Assembly: GCA_002359025.1 (NCBI GenBank)
Contig: DEPZ01000059.1
Location: 13,458-38,003 of the forward strand
Source: Erysipelotrichaceae bacterium UBA3379
GTDB lineage: Bacteria; Bacillota_I; Bacilli_A; Erysipelotrichales; Coprobacillaceae
Direction: 5' to 3'
Length of the DNA: 24,546 bases
In this document: piece by piece, positions 16,119-24,083 of the stretch
Position numbering within the stretch: the first letter of the stretch is position 1
How the letters are laid out: every line of letters starts with the position of its first letter
Program-made: the position numbers and the translations under genes
Notes under the pieces: generated by a model
The model's database searches: none
The model's input: only the letters and a program-made list of their open reading frames with translations
Told to the model about the DNA's origin: nothing

Positions 16119-16631
16119 ATGAAATTAGTTTCAATACAAGAATGTGATATAGAAAAAAGTTATCAATTACATCAAACATTTGATCAAGATGAGAATGGAT
16201 TTATAAATGATGCTTTTCATTTCACAAAAGAACAATTCAAAAATTATGTAAAACAGTGTGATGATTACTCTAAAGGTTTAAATTTACCTGAGGGATATGT
16301 ACCTTGTACACACTACATACTTATAAATGATGAAGATGAATATGTAGGATTATTCAAATTTAGACATGAATTAAATGAATTTCTAAGAAATGGCCCAGGA
16401 CATATTGGTTATGGTATTTCTAATAAATATAGAGGTAAAGGTTATGCGTCAAAAGGACTAAAGTTATGTTTAGATATAGCTAGAGATATGAACATAGATG
16501 AACTCTATTTAAGTTGTTATAAATCTAATCCTGCAAGTTTAAAAGTTCAACAAAATAATGGAGCATACATTCATCATGAAAGTGATGATCATTATCTAAC
16601 AAGAATACCATTAAAGGATAAGGAGTTATAG
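16119..16631 (+). CDS. GNAT family N-acetyltransferase
   Basis: This is a 170-residue GNAT protein. The acetyl-CoA binding segment GYGISNKYRGKGYASKGLKL (pyrophosphate loop R-G-K-G-Y-A) and the C-terminal CYKSNPASLKVQQNNG are clear. The middle reads HYILINDEDEYVGLFKFRHELNEFL, a common form in small-molecule acetyltransferases of gut Firmicutes. Start choice: GGGGAG at 16106-16111 is 7 nt before the ATG at 16119; the upstream in-frame ATG at 16071 lacks a ribosome site. It is monocistronic, with a terminator hairpin formed partly from its last codons. The substrate is unknown. Confidence 0.88.
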   Translation: MKLVSIQECDIEKSYQLHQTFDQDENGFINDAFHFTKEQFKNYVKQCDDYSKGLNLPEGYVPCTHYILINDEDEYVGLFKFRHELNEFLRNGPGHIGYGISNKYRGKGYASKGLKLCLDIARDMNIDELYLSCYKSNPASLKVQQNNGAYIHHESDDHYLTRIPLKDKEL

Positions 16632-16650
16632 TTCCTTATCCTTTTATTTT
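16614..16650 (+). terminator. rho-independent terminator of the GNAT gene
   Basis: AAGGATAAGGA (16614-16624) pairs perfectly with TCCTTATCCTT (16633-16643) around an 8-nt loop holding the TAG stop, followed by TTTATTTT. Confidence 0.9.
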
Positions 16651-17083
16651 AAAATATCATTGATATAACTAAACTTCAAGAGTATAAACTAATGTACTAC
16701 AAAAAAGAAGGGTACACTTAGACTTACTTCTAATCTTCTGGTACTAACTCTGTTTTCAATACTTTTTCTACAAGTCAATCTTTCTGATTATTCCTTTTTA
16801 ACTATAATTTCTTGAATTCCTCACTATACTCTAATCTATATCATCTTGTTTGGTTAAATTACATTATAATAAAAAACAGATTATCTTTTTTGATAAAAAG
16901 ATGTTTTTCTTTGAACTATTTCTCACAATATTTTTGAATAAAAGACAACTAGATTTTTAATAACATTTTAACAATTATAATTCATGACAATTACCTCACT
17001 CCATTGAATTTACAACTTTATTTTAATTAACTGACATTAATTTTTGTGTATGTTAATTTTACACTTACATTCATCTTATATGA
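16651..17083. other. gene-free AT-rich stretch at the left edge of the RiPP block
   Basis: No intact gene was seen. The stretch contains a possible transposase relic (16732-16831, minus) and a small hairpin, ATCTTTTT (16883-16890) with AAAAAGAT (16895-16902). On the minus strand a TTTTTT follows this hairpin 6 nt later; it could be a weak terminator of the ABC exporter operon, whose last gene ends at 17084. Confidence 0.5.
16732..16831 (-). pseudogene. possible degraded transposase N-terminus
   Basis: On the minus strand one frame reads EYSEEFKKL, stop, LKRNNQKD, stop, LVEKVLKTELVPED, stop. YSEEFK is a common start of IS3/IS911-type transposase helix-turn-helix domains. Three in-frame stops in about 33 codons and no intact ends mean this can only be a relic, or chance. 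The identification is tentative. Confidence 0.25.
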
Positions 17084-18790
17084 TTATTGAAACAGTATCT
17101 GTTTGTCATAGAGATTCTTGTACTTCCCATTTTTTAATAATAGATCATGTTGTGAACCATCTTCTACAATTCGTCCATCTTGGAACATAAGTATTCTATC
17201 TGTAAGTGTACTATTAATCAATCTATGTGTAATCAAAATTAATGTCTTGTCTTGGGTTATTTCACGAACCAATCCATAGAGCTGCTTTTCAGTATATGCA
17301 TCCAATGATGCTGTTGGTTCATCAAGAATTAATATATCACTATCTTTTAATAGACTCCTTGCAATTGCAAGTCTTTGCTCCTCACCGCCCGATAATATGA
17401 TTCCATCATCATGAAATCTTTTTGAATAATCTTTAGATAATTGTGTTTTTAAAAAGTCTAGATGAAAAGCTTCTAGGACTTGTTTAAGTTGTTCATCTTC
17501 ATATGCATTTGCCATAGATAAATTTTCAGCTATCGTAAATGCCAATAACTTGTAATCTTGAAATGTTGCACTAAATCTTTTGATATAGTCTTCAAAACTC
17601 ATATCATATATAGAAATATTATCAATGTATATATTGCCAGATGTAACTGGTAACAGCCTCAACAAAAGCTTTATAAATGTTGTTTTTCCAGATCCATTCT
17701 CTCCAACGATAGAAATTTTTTCTCCGTTATGAATCTCTAAAGACAAGTCTTTAATCGCATATTGGCAAGATTCGGGATATTGATAAGATACATTTTCAAA
17801 GCGAATTGTATTCCATGTTTTTATGTCTTTTCCATCTTGAGGTTTATGATATCGATCTATGAACTTGAAATATGTTTTAACATATATCATTGAGTTTCTT
17901 ACATTGAATATCTCGACTCCAAATTCCTGAAGACTAGATAAAAAGTTTGTCATCATTGTGACATACATGACAAATGAAGATAAAGGAATTATTTTTTGAG
18001 AAATGCCATAAAATATATATCCATAGATAATTAAAAAACCAGCAATTTCTACAATATTTGATAGTGATAAATATGGAAACTGTTTCTTAAATCTTTCCTT
18101 ATAGAATGGATAGATTGATTCCTGATTAAACTTTTCTTCAAATAATTCTTGAGCATTATATATTCTTATATCTTTGGCATGCTCATATCCTAAAAATAGT
18201 TCACCAAATCTAGAATACTTTCTTTCCAGCCTGAGTGTTTTATTCTCATATTCATATTGTATATCCAACACTTTCTTCTGGAAGAAGACATATGCGATAA
18301 TGACACATAAAATAATCACTATAAAACTTTTATGTGTAAACTGTAGGATTGTAATTGTAGAAAGAAATATCAAAAAATTCCTCAACAATGTTGTAAGACT
18401 CTGTATCAATTTTCCAAATGAACCATACACCATGATTCCCCAATGCACTTTGTATATATCATCTTGGATTTGTTTATCTTCTAGATAATAATATGGCAAA
18501 GACATCAAACAATGAAACAACTGATTTTCAAATGAACAATCTATTTCCATTTGTTTTTCTTCAACATATTTGTTTATATTTTCCATGAGTAAATCAATAA
18601 GAAAATGAAAAGACAAATACATCATAGCGATTGTAAACACTTCTATATTTTGACTGATAATCGCCATACCTATATATCTAGAAACAACCATCAATAGTAT
18701 AAACTGAACAAGATATAAGAAAAGTGACAAGAATTTCATAAGAAAATAGATTTTTGATACTGACCATCCGACTTTAATCATCTTCTTCAT
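17084..18790 (-). CDS. ABC exporter half-transporter (membrane plus ATPase), second subunit
   Basis: This is a 568-residue half-transporter. The N-terminal membrane domain has about six helices (15-300). The ATPase domain has Walker A GENGSGKTT (363-371), signature LSGGEEQR (466-473), Walker B ILILDEP (486-492) and a switch His in ITHRL. There is no N-terminal C39 peptidase domain. The ATG has GAGGAGG upstream, inside the end of the first transporter gene, which it overlaps by 17 nt. The two probably form a heterodimer that exports the modified peptide or gives self-immunity; that role is inferred from the neighbouring precursor and maturase. Confidence 0.9.
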   Translation of the reverse strand: MKKMIKVGWSVSKIYFLMKFLSLFLYLVQFILLMVVSRYIGMAIISQNIEVFTIAMMYLSFHFLIDLLMENINKYVEEKQMEIDCSFENQLFHCLMSLPYYYLEDKQIQDDIYKVHWGIMVYGSFGKLIQSLTTLLRNFLIFLSTITILQFTHKSFIVIILCVIIAYVFFQKKVLDIQYEYENKTLRLERKYSRFGELFLGYEHAKDIRIYNAQELFEEKFNQESIYPFYKERFKKQFPYLSLSNIVEIAGFLIIYGYIFYGISQKIIPLSSFVMYVTMMTNFLSSLQEFGVEIFNVRNSMIYVKTYFKFIDRYHKPQDGKDIKTWNTIRFENVSYQYPESCQYAIKDLSLEIHNGEKISIVGENGSGKTTFIKLLLRLLPVTSGNIYIDNISIYDMSFEDYIKRFSATFQDYKLLAFTIAENLSMANAYEDEQLKQVLEAFHLDFLKTQLSKDYSKRFHDDGIILSGGEEQRLAIARSLLKDSDILILDEPTASLDAYTEKQLYGLVREITQDKTLILITHRLINSTLTDRILMFQDGRIVEDGSQHDLLLKNGKYKNLYDKQILFQ

Positions 18791-20564
18791 ATTGTTCCTC
18801 CTCGTTTGAATATAATGATAATTGCATGTGATAAAGATGAAAATAATTACCTTTTAAATCCATAAGTTCTTCAAAAGTGCCTTTCTCTTTGATTGTTCCA
18901 TCCTTTAACAAGAGAATGTGATCACAAAAACGTGTTGCAGCAAGTCTATGTGAAATCAATAGACACGCCTTATCATAGAAATGATTTTGAAAGTGTTGAA
19001 AGAATTTAAGTTCAGAGAGAGGGTCACTGGCACTCGTAGGTTCATCTAAAATCAAAATAGGTGCATTTTTATAAATTGCCCTTGAAAGGCAGAGCTTTTG
19101 TCTTTGTCCCCCAGAAAAATCAACGCCATGTTTATATAAATTTCTTCCAATCTTTGTATGCTTCTGATAGGGAAGTGAATCAACAAGTATATCCATTCCC
19201 ATATCATGAATACTCTTATCAAACTTCGATTGATCTCCATCCAATTCCATAGAGACATTTTCTAACAAGGTGAATGGATATAAGTGTATGTCCTGAAATA
19301 TAATAGAAATGTATTTTCTATATTTAAGTAATTCTATATCTTGTATATTCATACCATTTAAAAGTATCTTTCCATGTGTAGGTTGATAGAATCTACAAAT
19401 CAGTTTAATTATTGTTGATTTCCCAGCCCCATTTATACCAACTAAAGCAAGCTTTTTACCTCTTTCGATTCGAAAGGAGATATTTTTTAAGATTTCTCGC
19501 TTACCATATGAAAAACAGACATTTTTAAATTCTAAAGATTCAAATTCTTCTTCATAATCTATTCCAAATAATAAGTTATTATCTTCATCATAGTCCATCA
19601 AATTAAAATAATAACTCATTATACCTTGATCTCTTTTTAAAAGACCTATCTTTTTTATAAAGAGCTGCATATACATAAAAAAAGAACTCATAAGACTAAT
19701 GTAGAAAGTATATTCTACAAATGATAGTTGATTGTTAAAAACTAGTTTCATCAAAATCACGTACGTTAGTAATTGAAATAGAAAATTATTGAGATGGCGT
19801 ATATCTAACCATTTCATATTCTTATACAAAGCTGTCTTTTCTTTATCAATTAATGATGAATAGATATTTGTATATTGATTTAATAACATTTTTTGAATTT
19901 GAAAAATTCTGATTTCTTTTGCATATTCATGATTACAAATTACATTTTGATATAAATATTTTTTCTTATACTGTAACACAGCCTGTTGTTGCACTTTGTC
20001 TTCCTCTATTTTTTGACTTTTAGATAATGTTAAATAGGAAAGTCCATTCAACAATAATACCCCAATGAATAGAATAAAATGTAGATGTAGACAAAGGATA
20101 GAAAATATCAACAACAACACAGAAATATAGAGAATATCTATACTGTTTTGGATAAAAGACTGCAAACCAAGCTGAGGACTACCCACACTTGTCTGTGATT
20201 GATTGATCAGTGTCAAAACTTTGGAATCTTCAAGATATTGATAAGGCAACTTCATGCAATGAACACCTAATTCTTGAATAAAAGAAAGTCTTAAATTCAA
20301 TAAATCATAAAACAATGTCTTGCTACTATAAGTTTGAATAATTTTTATAATTCCAAAAACAACCAAAATAGTTCCAAGTATTATAAGCAGTATATTGTTT
20401 ATTCGAGGCTGAATAGAAACATAGAGCAACATAGCAGGTAAAAAAATTGTAATGAATGAGGATAGAGTTTGAGATAAAACATATACGCTTGCACTTAATA
20501 TAAAATGTCTTTTATTATATTTTTTACTAATACGAAATATTTCTTTACAAGTATCTTTATACAT
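18774..20564 (-). CDS. ABC exporter half-transporter (membrane plus ATPase), first subunit
   Basis: This is a 596-residue half-transporter with about six membrane helices (20-300). The ATPase has Walker A GINGAGKST (377-385), signature FSGGQRQK (483-490, Phe for Leu), Walker B ILILDEP (503-509), a D-loop SASD rather than SALD, and ISHRL. There is no peptidase domain. Start choice: AAAGGTG lies 5 nt before the ATG at 20564. An upstream TTG at 20585 also has AAGGTG, because the segment AAGGTGAAAAA-TGTAT is directly repeated there, but ATG is favoured. It follows the radical SAM gene by 11 nt and overlaps the second transporter by 17 nt, so all three are cotranscribed. Confidence 0.9.
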   Translation of the reverse strand: MYKDTCKEIFRISKKYNKRHFILSASVYVLSQTLSSFITIFLPAMLLYVSIQPRINNILLIILGTILVVFGIIKIIQTYSSKTLFYDLLNLRLSFIQELGVHCMKLPYQYLEDSKVLTLINQSQTSVGSPQLGLQSFIQNSIDILYISVLLLIFSILCLHLHFILFIGVLLLNGLSYLTLSKSQKIEEDKVQQQAVLQYKKKYLYQNVICNHEYAKEIRIFQIQKMLLNQYTNIYSSLIDKEKTALYKNMKWLDIRHLNNFLFQLLTYVILMKLVFNNQLSFVEYTFYISLMSSFFMYMQLFIKKIGLLKRDQGIMSYYFNLMDYDEDNNLLFGIDYEEEFESLEFKNVCFSYGKREILKNISFRIERGKKLALVGINGAGKSTIIKLICRFYQPTHGKILLNGMNIQDIELLKYRKYISIIFQDIHLYPFTLLENVSMELDGDQSKFDKSIHDMGMDILVDSLPYQKHTKIGRNLYKHGVDFSGGQRQKLCLSRAIYKNAPILILDEPTSASDPLSELKFFQHFQNHFYDKACLLISHRLAATRFCDHILLLKDGTIKEKGTFEELMDLKGNYFHLYHMQLSLYSNEEEQYEEDD

Positions 20565-20575
20565 TTTTTCACCTT

Positions 20576-21814
20576 TTAAATACAATTTTTCACCTTATTA
20601 TTAAACAACATATATTTTGGACACATTTTATTCATACAAATTGTTACATTTGGGCATACTAAACAATCATCGGTTAATTTTATATTTGTCCATAATTCAT
20701 TTTTTTCTTTAAATATTTTGACTGTTTTAGATATTTCATCAATATATCCTATTCTATTAATTTCATCATACAATGCAACGGAACACTTATTTATATCTCC
20801 ATTAGCTCTAAAAATAAAACTATATGGATAACTTGCATAACATGTTTCGCACAAAGGTGTATTTTTATTGTTTACAATTTTTAAACCACTACTTTTTGCC
20901 GCATTTAAATGTTCTATAAATATATCATCATGATCACTCTTAATAATATCTAAATTTTCATCATTAGCTCCTCCCATTTTTAAAACACGTTTTAAAAATA
21001 CAGAAAATCTTTCATCATTGCCAATAATCTCTTTAAGATACATGTACCAATGGAAATCCTTATTTGTCGCTAAAATATTATTACGAATTGTTATATTAAA
21101 TTTATATTTATTACAATCTAATAAATGTATTCTCTTAATATTATCTATGATTTTATTGAAAGTTGGACTCCCATTTACTAACATTCTAGTATCATCATGA
21201 TGTAACCCATCTATGGTTATTTGATAACAAGTTATTCCAGCTTCTAAATATTGTTTAAATGACACCGTATTTAATAGATAGCCATTTGTAGTCATACCAG
21301 AAATAAATTTAATATTATATTTATTAGACATATCTCTAAAATATGCTGTTGTTTTTAGCACAATATCCTTACATAGTGTCGGCTCACCACCAAACCAAAA
21401 CAAAGATACTCTTTTGATACCATGTTTTTCCACCAAATCAGATACAAATTCTTTTATAATTTCAATTTTGTTTTCATTCATTATTTTAGTATTAAAATCT
21501 TCATAACAGTATGTACATCTAAAATTACATTGTTCTGTAGGCATTATTGTAATATATAGCACTTTTCTCATAATACTCAACAATTGATTGTTATATTTTT
21601 CAATAAGTTTTATGTTAACAAGTATCTCTTGCTCGTATAATAATTTTTTTAATTCTGAATCAATATTATTTGTACCTTGTTTTTTCAATATATTATATTG
21701 TTCTATAAATATATCATCTTTCAATTTAATACAAGCATTATTTAAAGTATTGACAATAATAAGCTCATTGTCAATATATGTCTCTTTAATATTATTTATT
21801 ATAAAATATTTCAT
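20576..21814 (-). CDS. radical SAM/SPASM peptide maturase
   Basis: This is a 412-residue radical SAM enzyme. Residues 1-80 form a small N-terminal domain of the kind that often binds leader peptides (RRE-like, inferred). The 4Fe-4S/SAM motif is CNFRCTYC (C96, C100, C103), followed by FGGEPT (141-146). The C-terminal SPASM domain carries C322, C325, C344, C384, C387, C393, C398 and C411, enough for two auxiliary clusters. Such enzymes put thioether or C-C crosslinks into ribosomal peptides. GAGGGG lies 6 nt before the ATG. The likely substrate is the 24-residue Cys-Asn-Cys peptide encoded 328 nt upstream in the same direction; two ABC genes follow directly. Regulatory anSME-type enzymes share this architecture, but no sulfatase is near. 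Confidence 0.93.
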   Translation of the reverse strand: MKYFIINNIKETYIDNELIIVNTLNNACIKLKDDIFIEQYNILKKQGTNNIDSELKKLLYEQEILVNIKLIEKYNNQLLSIMRKVLYITIMPTEQCNFRCTYCYEDFNTKIMNENKIEIIKEFVSDLVEKHGIKRVSLFWFGGEPTLCKDIVLKTTAYFRDMSNKYNIKFISGMTTNGYLLNTVSFKQYLEAGITCYQITIDGLHHDDTRMLVNGSPTFNKIIDNIKRIHLLDCNKYKFNITIRNNILATNKDFHWYMYLKEIIGNDERFSVFLKRVLKMGGANDENLDIIKSDHDDIFIEHLNAAKSSGLKIVNNKNTPLCETCYASYPYSFIFRANGDINKCSVALYDEINRIGYIDEISKTVKIFKEKNELWTNIKLTDDCLVCPNVTICMNKMCPKYMLFNNKVKNCI

Positions 21815-22142
21815 AAAATCCCCTCTTTCAACTAAATATTTTCCATTTTTAAATATAACAAATCCATCTTTTATTCATGCAAAAATCACAATTTTTAAAC
21901 CTATAAGAAACCATAATAACAGGAGAAGTATTACTATTTCATCAAATTATCTATTTTCTTAATTGAATTAGCGATAAGTTAAATATTGGTTATACTATCT
22001 AAATAATAAAAATAGAGTAAAGATGCAGTTTTTACTCTAGAGTGGTATCTACATAATTAATATATTTTAATCTATTAAAGATATGTTTTATACAGATACC
22101 CTAATAATATGTAAAACTACTTTTACTCTAAATTTATAATAC
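21815..22142 (-). other. structured spacer between RiPP precursor and maturase
   Basis: This 328-nt spacer holds a terminator-like hairpin (22004-22039), a second copy of its TAGAGTAAA arm at 22130-22122, a GGTATCT/AGATACC inverted repeat (22044-22050 with 22094-22100) and a GTAAAA-GTAG-TTTTAC hairpin just after the precursor stop. It also contains a 21-codon Cys-bearing frame without a ribosome site (21849-21914). The spacer is probably a leader or attenuator that sets maturase expression below precursor expression. Confidence 0.5.
22004..22039 (-). terminator. terminator/attenuator hairpin downstream of the RiPP precursor
   Basis: Minus strand: TAGAGTAAA (22039-22031), a 9-nt loop, TTTACTCTA (22021-22013) and then TTTTTATT. 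The stem is AT-rich, so termination is probably partial. No U-run follows in the other direction, so it acts on the precursor transcript. Confidence 0.65.
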
Positions 22143-22217
22143 TTAACAATTGCAGTTATTCAAAAATTCTAATAAATCAACATTAGTATTTGAATCTTTT
22201 GGCGTAATAATATCCAT
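22143..22217 (-). CDS. RiPP precursor peptide, 24 aa, C-terminal Cys-Asn-Cys
   Basis: This tiny gene encodes a 24-residue peptide that begins MDIITPKD and ends LEFLNNCNC. The Shine-Dalgarno AAGGAGGGGG (22232-22223) is exceptionally strong and lies 5 nt before the ATG, so high expression is expected. There is no signal peptide and no double-glycine site. The acidic N-terminal part with the VDLLEFL helix could be the leader and the Asn/Cys tail the core. The tail contains Asn-X-X-Cys (N21-C24), the spacing known from streptococcal NxxC peptides, in which a radical SAM enzyme joins Cys to the beta carbon of Asn. It is the first gene before the radical SAM/SPASM maturase and exporters. That it is the substrate is inferred from position, size and Cys content. 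Confidence 0.75.
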   Translation of the reverse strand: MDIITPKDSNTNVDLLEFLNNCNC

Positions 22218-22269
22218 ATTTTCCCCCTCCTTCATTATGCATTTAAGTCTGTGTTTTCAACACGAATAC

Positions 22270-22317
22270 ATTATAAAACGCCCTATGATGAAAAAAAAGA
22301 ATCCTCCGTCAGCTGAC
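22270..22317 (-). promoter_or_regulatory. RiPP precursor promoter with candidate activator box
   Basis: Minus strand: the 10-bp palindrome GTCAGCTGAC (22317-22308) runs into GCTGACGG (22313-22306); TATAAT lies at 22275-22270, about 38 nt before the Shine-Dalgarno sequence. No TTGACA-like -35 is present at the normal distance (only T's), as expected of an activator-dependent promoter. The same octamer lies upstream of the pro-peptide promoter at 24015-24022. Confidence 0.6.
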
Positions 22318-22673
22318 ATAAAAACTAATATGATTTATAAAAAACGAAGAAAAAATACAAACGAACGAATTACAATACCTACTGATATTCATATACCCAA
22401 TTCCATCTAAAAAATTGAATTAAAATCATTTAAAAATTATATAAATAATATAAAGAAAATATAGAATATTATTATCTTGGATTACACACCAATACTAATA
22501 GATAGTAATTCATTTCTTATCAGCCATATATTAGATAATGCATTATTTATCTGTTCGAGTAGATCAATGCATAAAAAATAGCACTTTTTATCTTGATCAG
22601 AAAAGAGATATAGAGATTAACACAATAAAACATCAGTTATAAAATCTATTAAAAAAAACTCAAAAATATCATA

Positions 22674-22702
22674 TTGATATATACATAGATTTCTAATAAA
22701 AT
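22674..22702 (+). promoter_or_regulatory. promoter of the HTH/TPR regulator gene
   Basis: TTGATA (22674-22679), 17 nt, TAAAAT (22697-22702). It lacks the GCTGACGG octamer and looks self-sufficient, so basal regulator expression is likely. Confidence 0.55.
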
Positions 22703-22731
22703 GAATTTAATGAATTGAGGGGGAAAAAATT

Positions 22732-24003
22732 ATGCTATTTACTGAAAAAAATATAGTAGACAAAGATATTCATTCATTATTATTAGGAGCTTTTATTCGT
22801 TATGAAAGAAAAAAACAAAATTTATCATTAAATTTTCTAGCTAATGAAGTTGGTATAACCAAAAGTTATTTAGGTGATATAGAACATGGAAAAAAAGTAC
22901 CCGCTAAATATACTTTACAAAAAATTATGTCTACATTAGATATAGAATTTAATGATTCTATTTTATATAGACAAAAAATCATTCAAAAATTAATTGAATC
23001 ATTTGAAGCATATGCATATGCTAATAGAGAAGAAATTATTAATGTTTATAATTCTCTAATACAAGAAAAAAGCCTCTATTCTTGTGCGTTTATAACATTC
23101 TATATTATTCAACTTTTACATACTTTATATATAGAAAATGATTTAGAAAAATCCTTTTCTATTATAGATATGATCAATCAATATCAATATCTTTTAGATA
23201 AGCAGGAATTATCTATATATTATATTTTAATTGGTCTTTATTACTATAAGAAAAATGACTTTGATGTATCTAAATCATACTATCTTCTATCTTTAGAAAA
23301 TCATTTTAACAATAATATTATAATAGGTATGACATATTATCTTTTATCTTTAGATGAACAATATTTAAATAATTTAATAGATTCATATATGTATTGTGAG
23401 AAATCTATAGATTATTTTAAAAATACATATAATACTATAAGATTATTAGAACTAGATATTTTTAAAGCAAATTGTTATTCTAGAAATAAAAAATATGATA
23501 AAGCAATTTTTCTTTATGAATATGTACTAAAATATGCACATATACATCATTTATCAAGAATAGAAAAAATGGCTTATGACAATCTTGCATGGACTTATTT
23601 GAAAGTGAAAGATTATCATGAAGTCATAAAATACACAGAATGCTCAATAAAATCTGATAATGATTACTGGTTTAAGGAAGTATATACTTATATTCCTTAT
23701 GCCTTATATAAGCTTAATAAAATTGATGAGTGTCTTAATGAAATAAATAAAAATTTAATCATATTAGAAAATAATTATCACAAATACTTTTTAAAAGCAC
23801 TTCAAGAAAAAATTAAAAATAATGATAATTTATATGTTAAATATCTTAATACTTATTGTCGTTATTTAATACAATTTAGTAGTGATAATGAGATGTTAAA
23901 ATGTATTTATGAAGAACTTCTAATATATTATAAATTAAAAAATGACTATGAAAATCAAATATATATGCAAGAAAAAATCATAGAATTAATAAATGAGTCT
24001 TAA
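22732..24003 (+). CDS. RRNPPA-type quorum-sensing regulator (HTH plus TPR)
   Basis: This is a 423-residue cytoplasmic regulator. A Cro/C1-type helix-turn-helix spans about 17-72, with LSLNFLANEVGITKSYLGDIE as recognition region (shown here by its ends LSLNFL and YLGDIE). The rest is tetratricopeptide-like helical repeats, clearest around 160-190, 240-270 and 282-312 (AYDNLAWTYLKVKDYHEVIKY). Length and layout match the PlcR/NprR/Rgg group, which bind a short imported peptide and then control target promoters. GAGGGGG lies 8 nt before the ATG. The gene is divergent from the RiPP precursor and is followed 80 nt later by a small secreted pro-peptide, the standard receptor-pheromone order. Exact targets are inferred from the shared GCTGACGG box. 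Confidence 0.85.
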   Translation: MLFTEKNIVDKDIHSLLLGAFIRYERKKQNLSLNFLANEVGITKSYLGDIEHGKKVPAKYTLQKIMSTLDIEFNDSILYRQKIIQKLIESFEAYAYANREEIINVYNSLIQEKSLYSCAFITFYIIQLLHTLYIENDLEKSFSIIDMINQYQYLLDKQELSIYYILIGLYYYKKNDFDVSKSYYLLSLENHFNNNIIIGMTYYLLSLDEQYLNNLIDSYMYCEKSIDYFKNTYNTIRLLELDIFKANCYSRNKKYDKAIFLYEYVLKYAHIHHLSRIEKMAYDNLAWTYLKVKDYHEVIKYTECSIKSDNDYWFKEVYTYIPYALYKLNKIDECLNEINKNLIILENNYHKYFLKALQEKIKNNDNLYVKYLNTYCRYLIQFSSDNEMLKCIYEELLIYYKLKNDYENQIYMQEKIIELINES

Positions 24004-24008
24004 TTTCT

Positions 24009-24047
24009 GCGTATGCTGACGGCACATACTTCACTTTTATTTATAAT
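24009..24047 (+). promoter_or_regulatory. pro-peptide promoter with candidate regulator box
   Basis: GTATG (24011-24015) and CATAC (24025-24029) form an inverted repeat around TGACGG, and GCTGACGG occupies 24015-24022. TATAAT lies at 24042-24047. The box covers the place of the -35, which otherwise matches TTGACA poorly, so control by the adjacent regulator is likely. Confidence 0.55.
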
Positions 24048-24083
24048 ATCTATATAATAATAAAATAGGAGGTAGAAATTCTG

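Larger units (their letters stand above)
22218..22731. other. divergent regulatory region between RiPP precursor and regulator
   Basis: No gene is supported in these 514 nt. They hold the precursor promoter and box (22270-22317), the regulator promoter (22674-22702) and, between them, AT-rich DNA with a 12-bp palindrome ATAATGCATTAT (22535-22546). ATGCAT recurs at about 22236-22242 and 22567-22572. Confidence 0.5.

Noticed and set aside
21588..21962. A 124-codon plus-strand frame antisense to the maturase start.
   Set aside because: It is Ile/Ser/Phe-rich in the manner of antisense shadows and overlaps a well supported gene.
22150..22410. An 86-codon plus-strand frame starting with TTG opposite the RiPP precursor and its promoter.
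   Set aside because: No ribosome binding site at the TTG or at its internal ATGs, it runs through the precursor Shine-Dalgarno and promoter region in antisense, and its sequence resembles nothing I know.
22535..22546. The 12-bp palindrome ATAATGCATTAT as an operator of the regulator gene.
   Set aside because: It is AT-rich, about 130 nt from the regulator promoter and not repeated in full at the other promoters; too weak to call.
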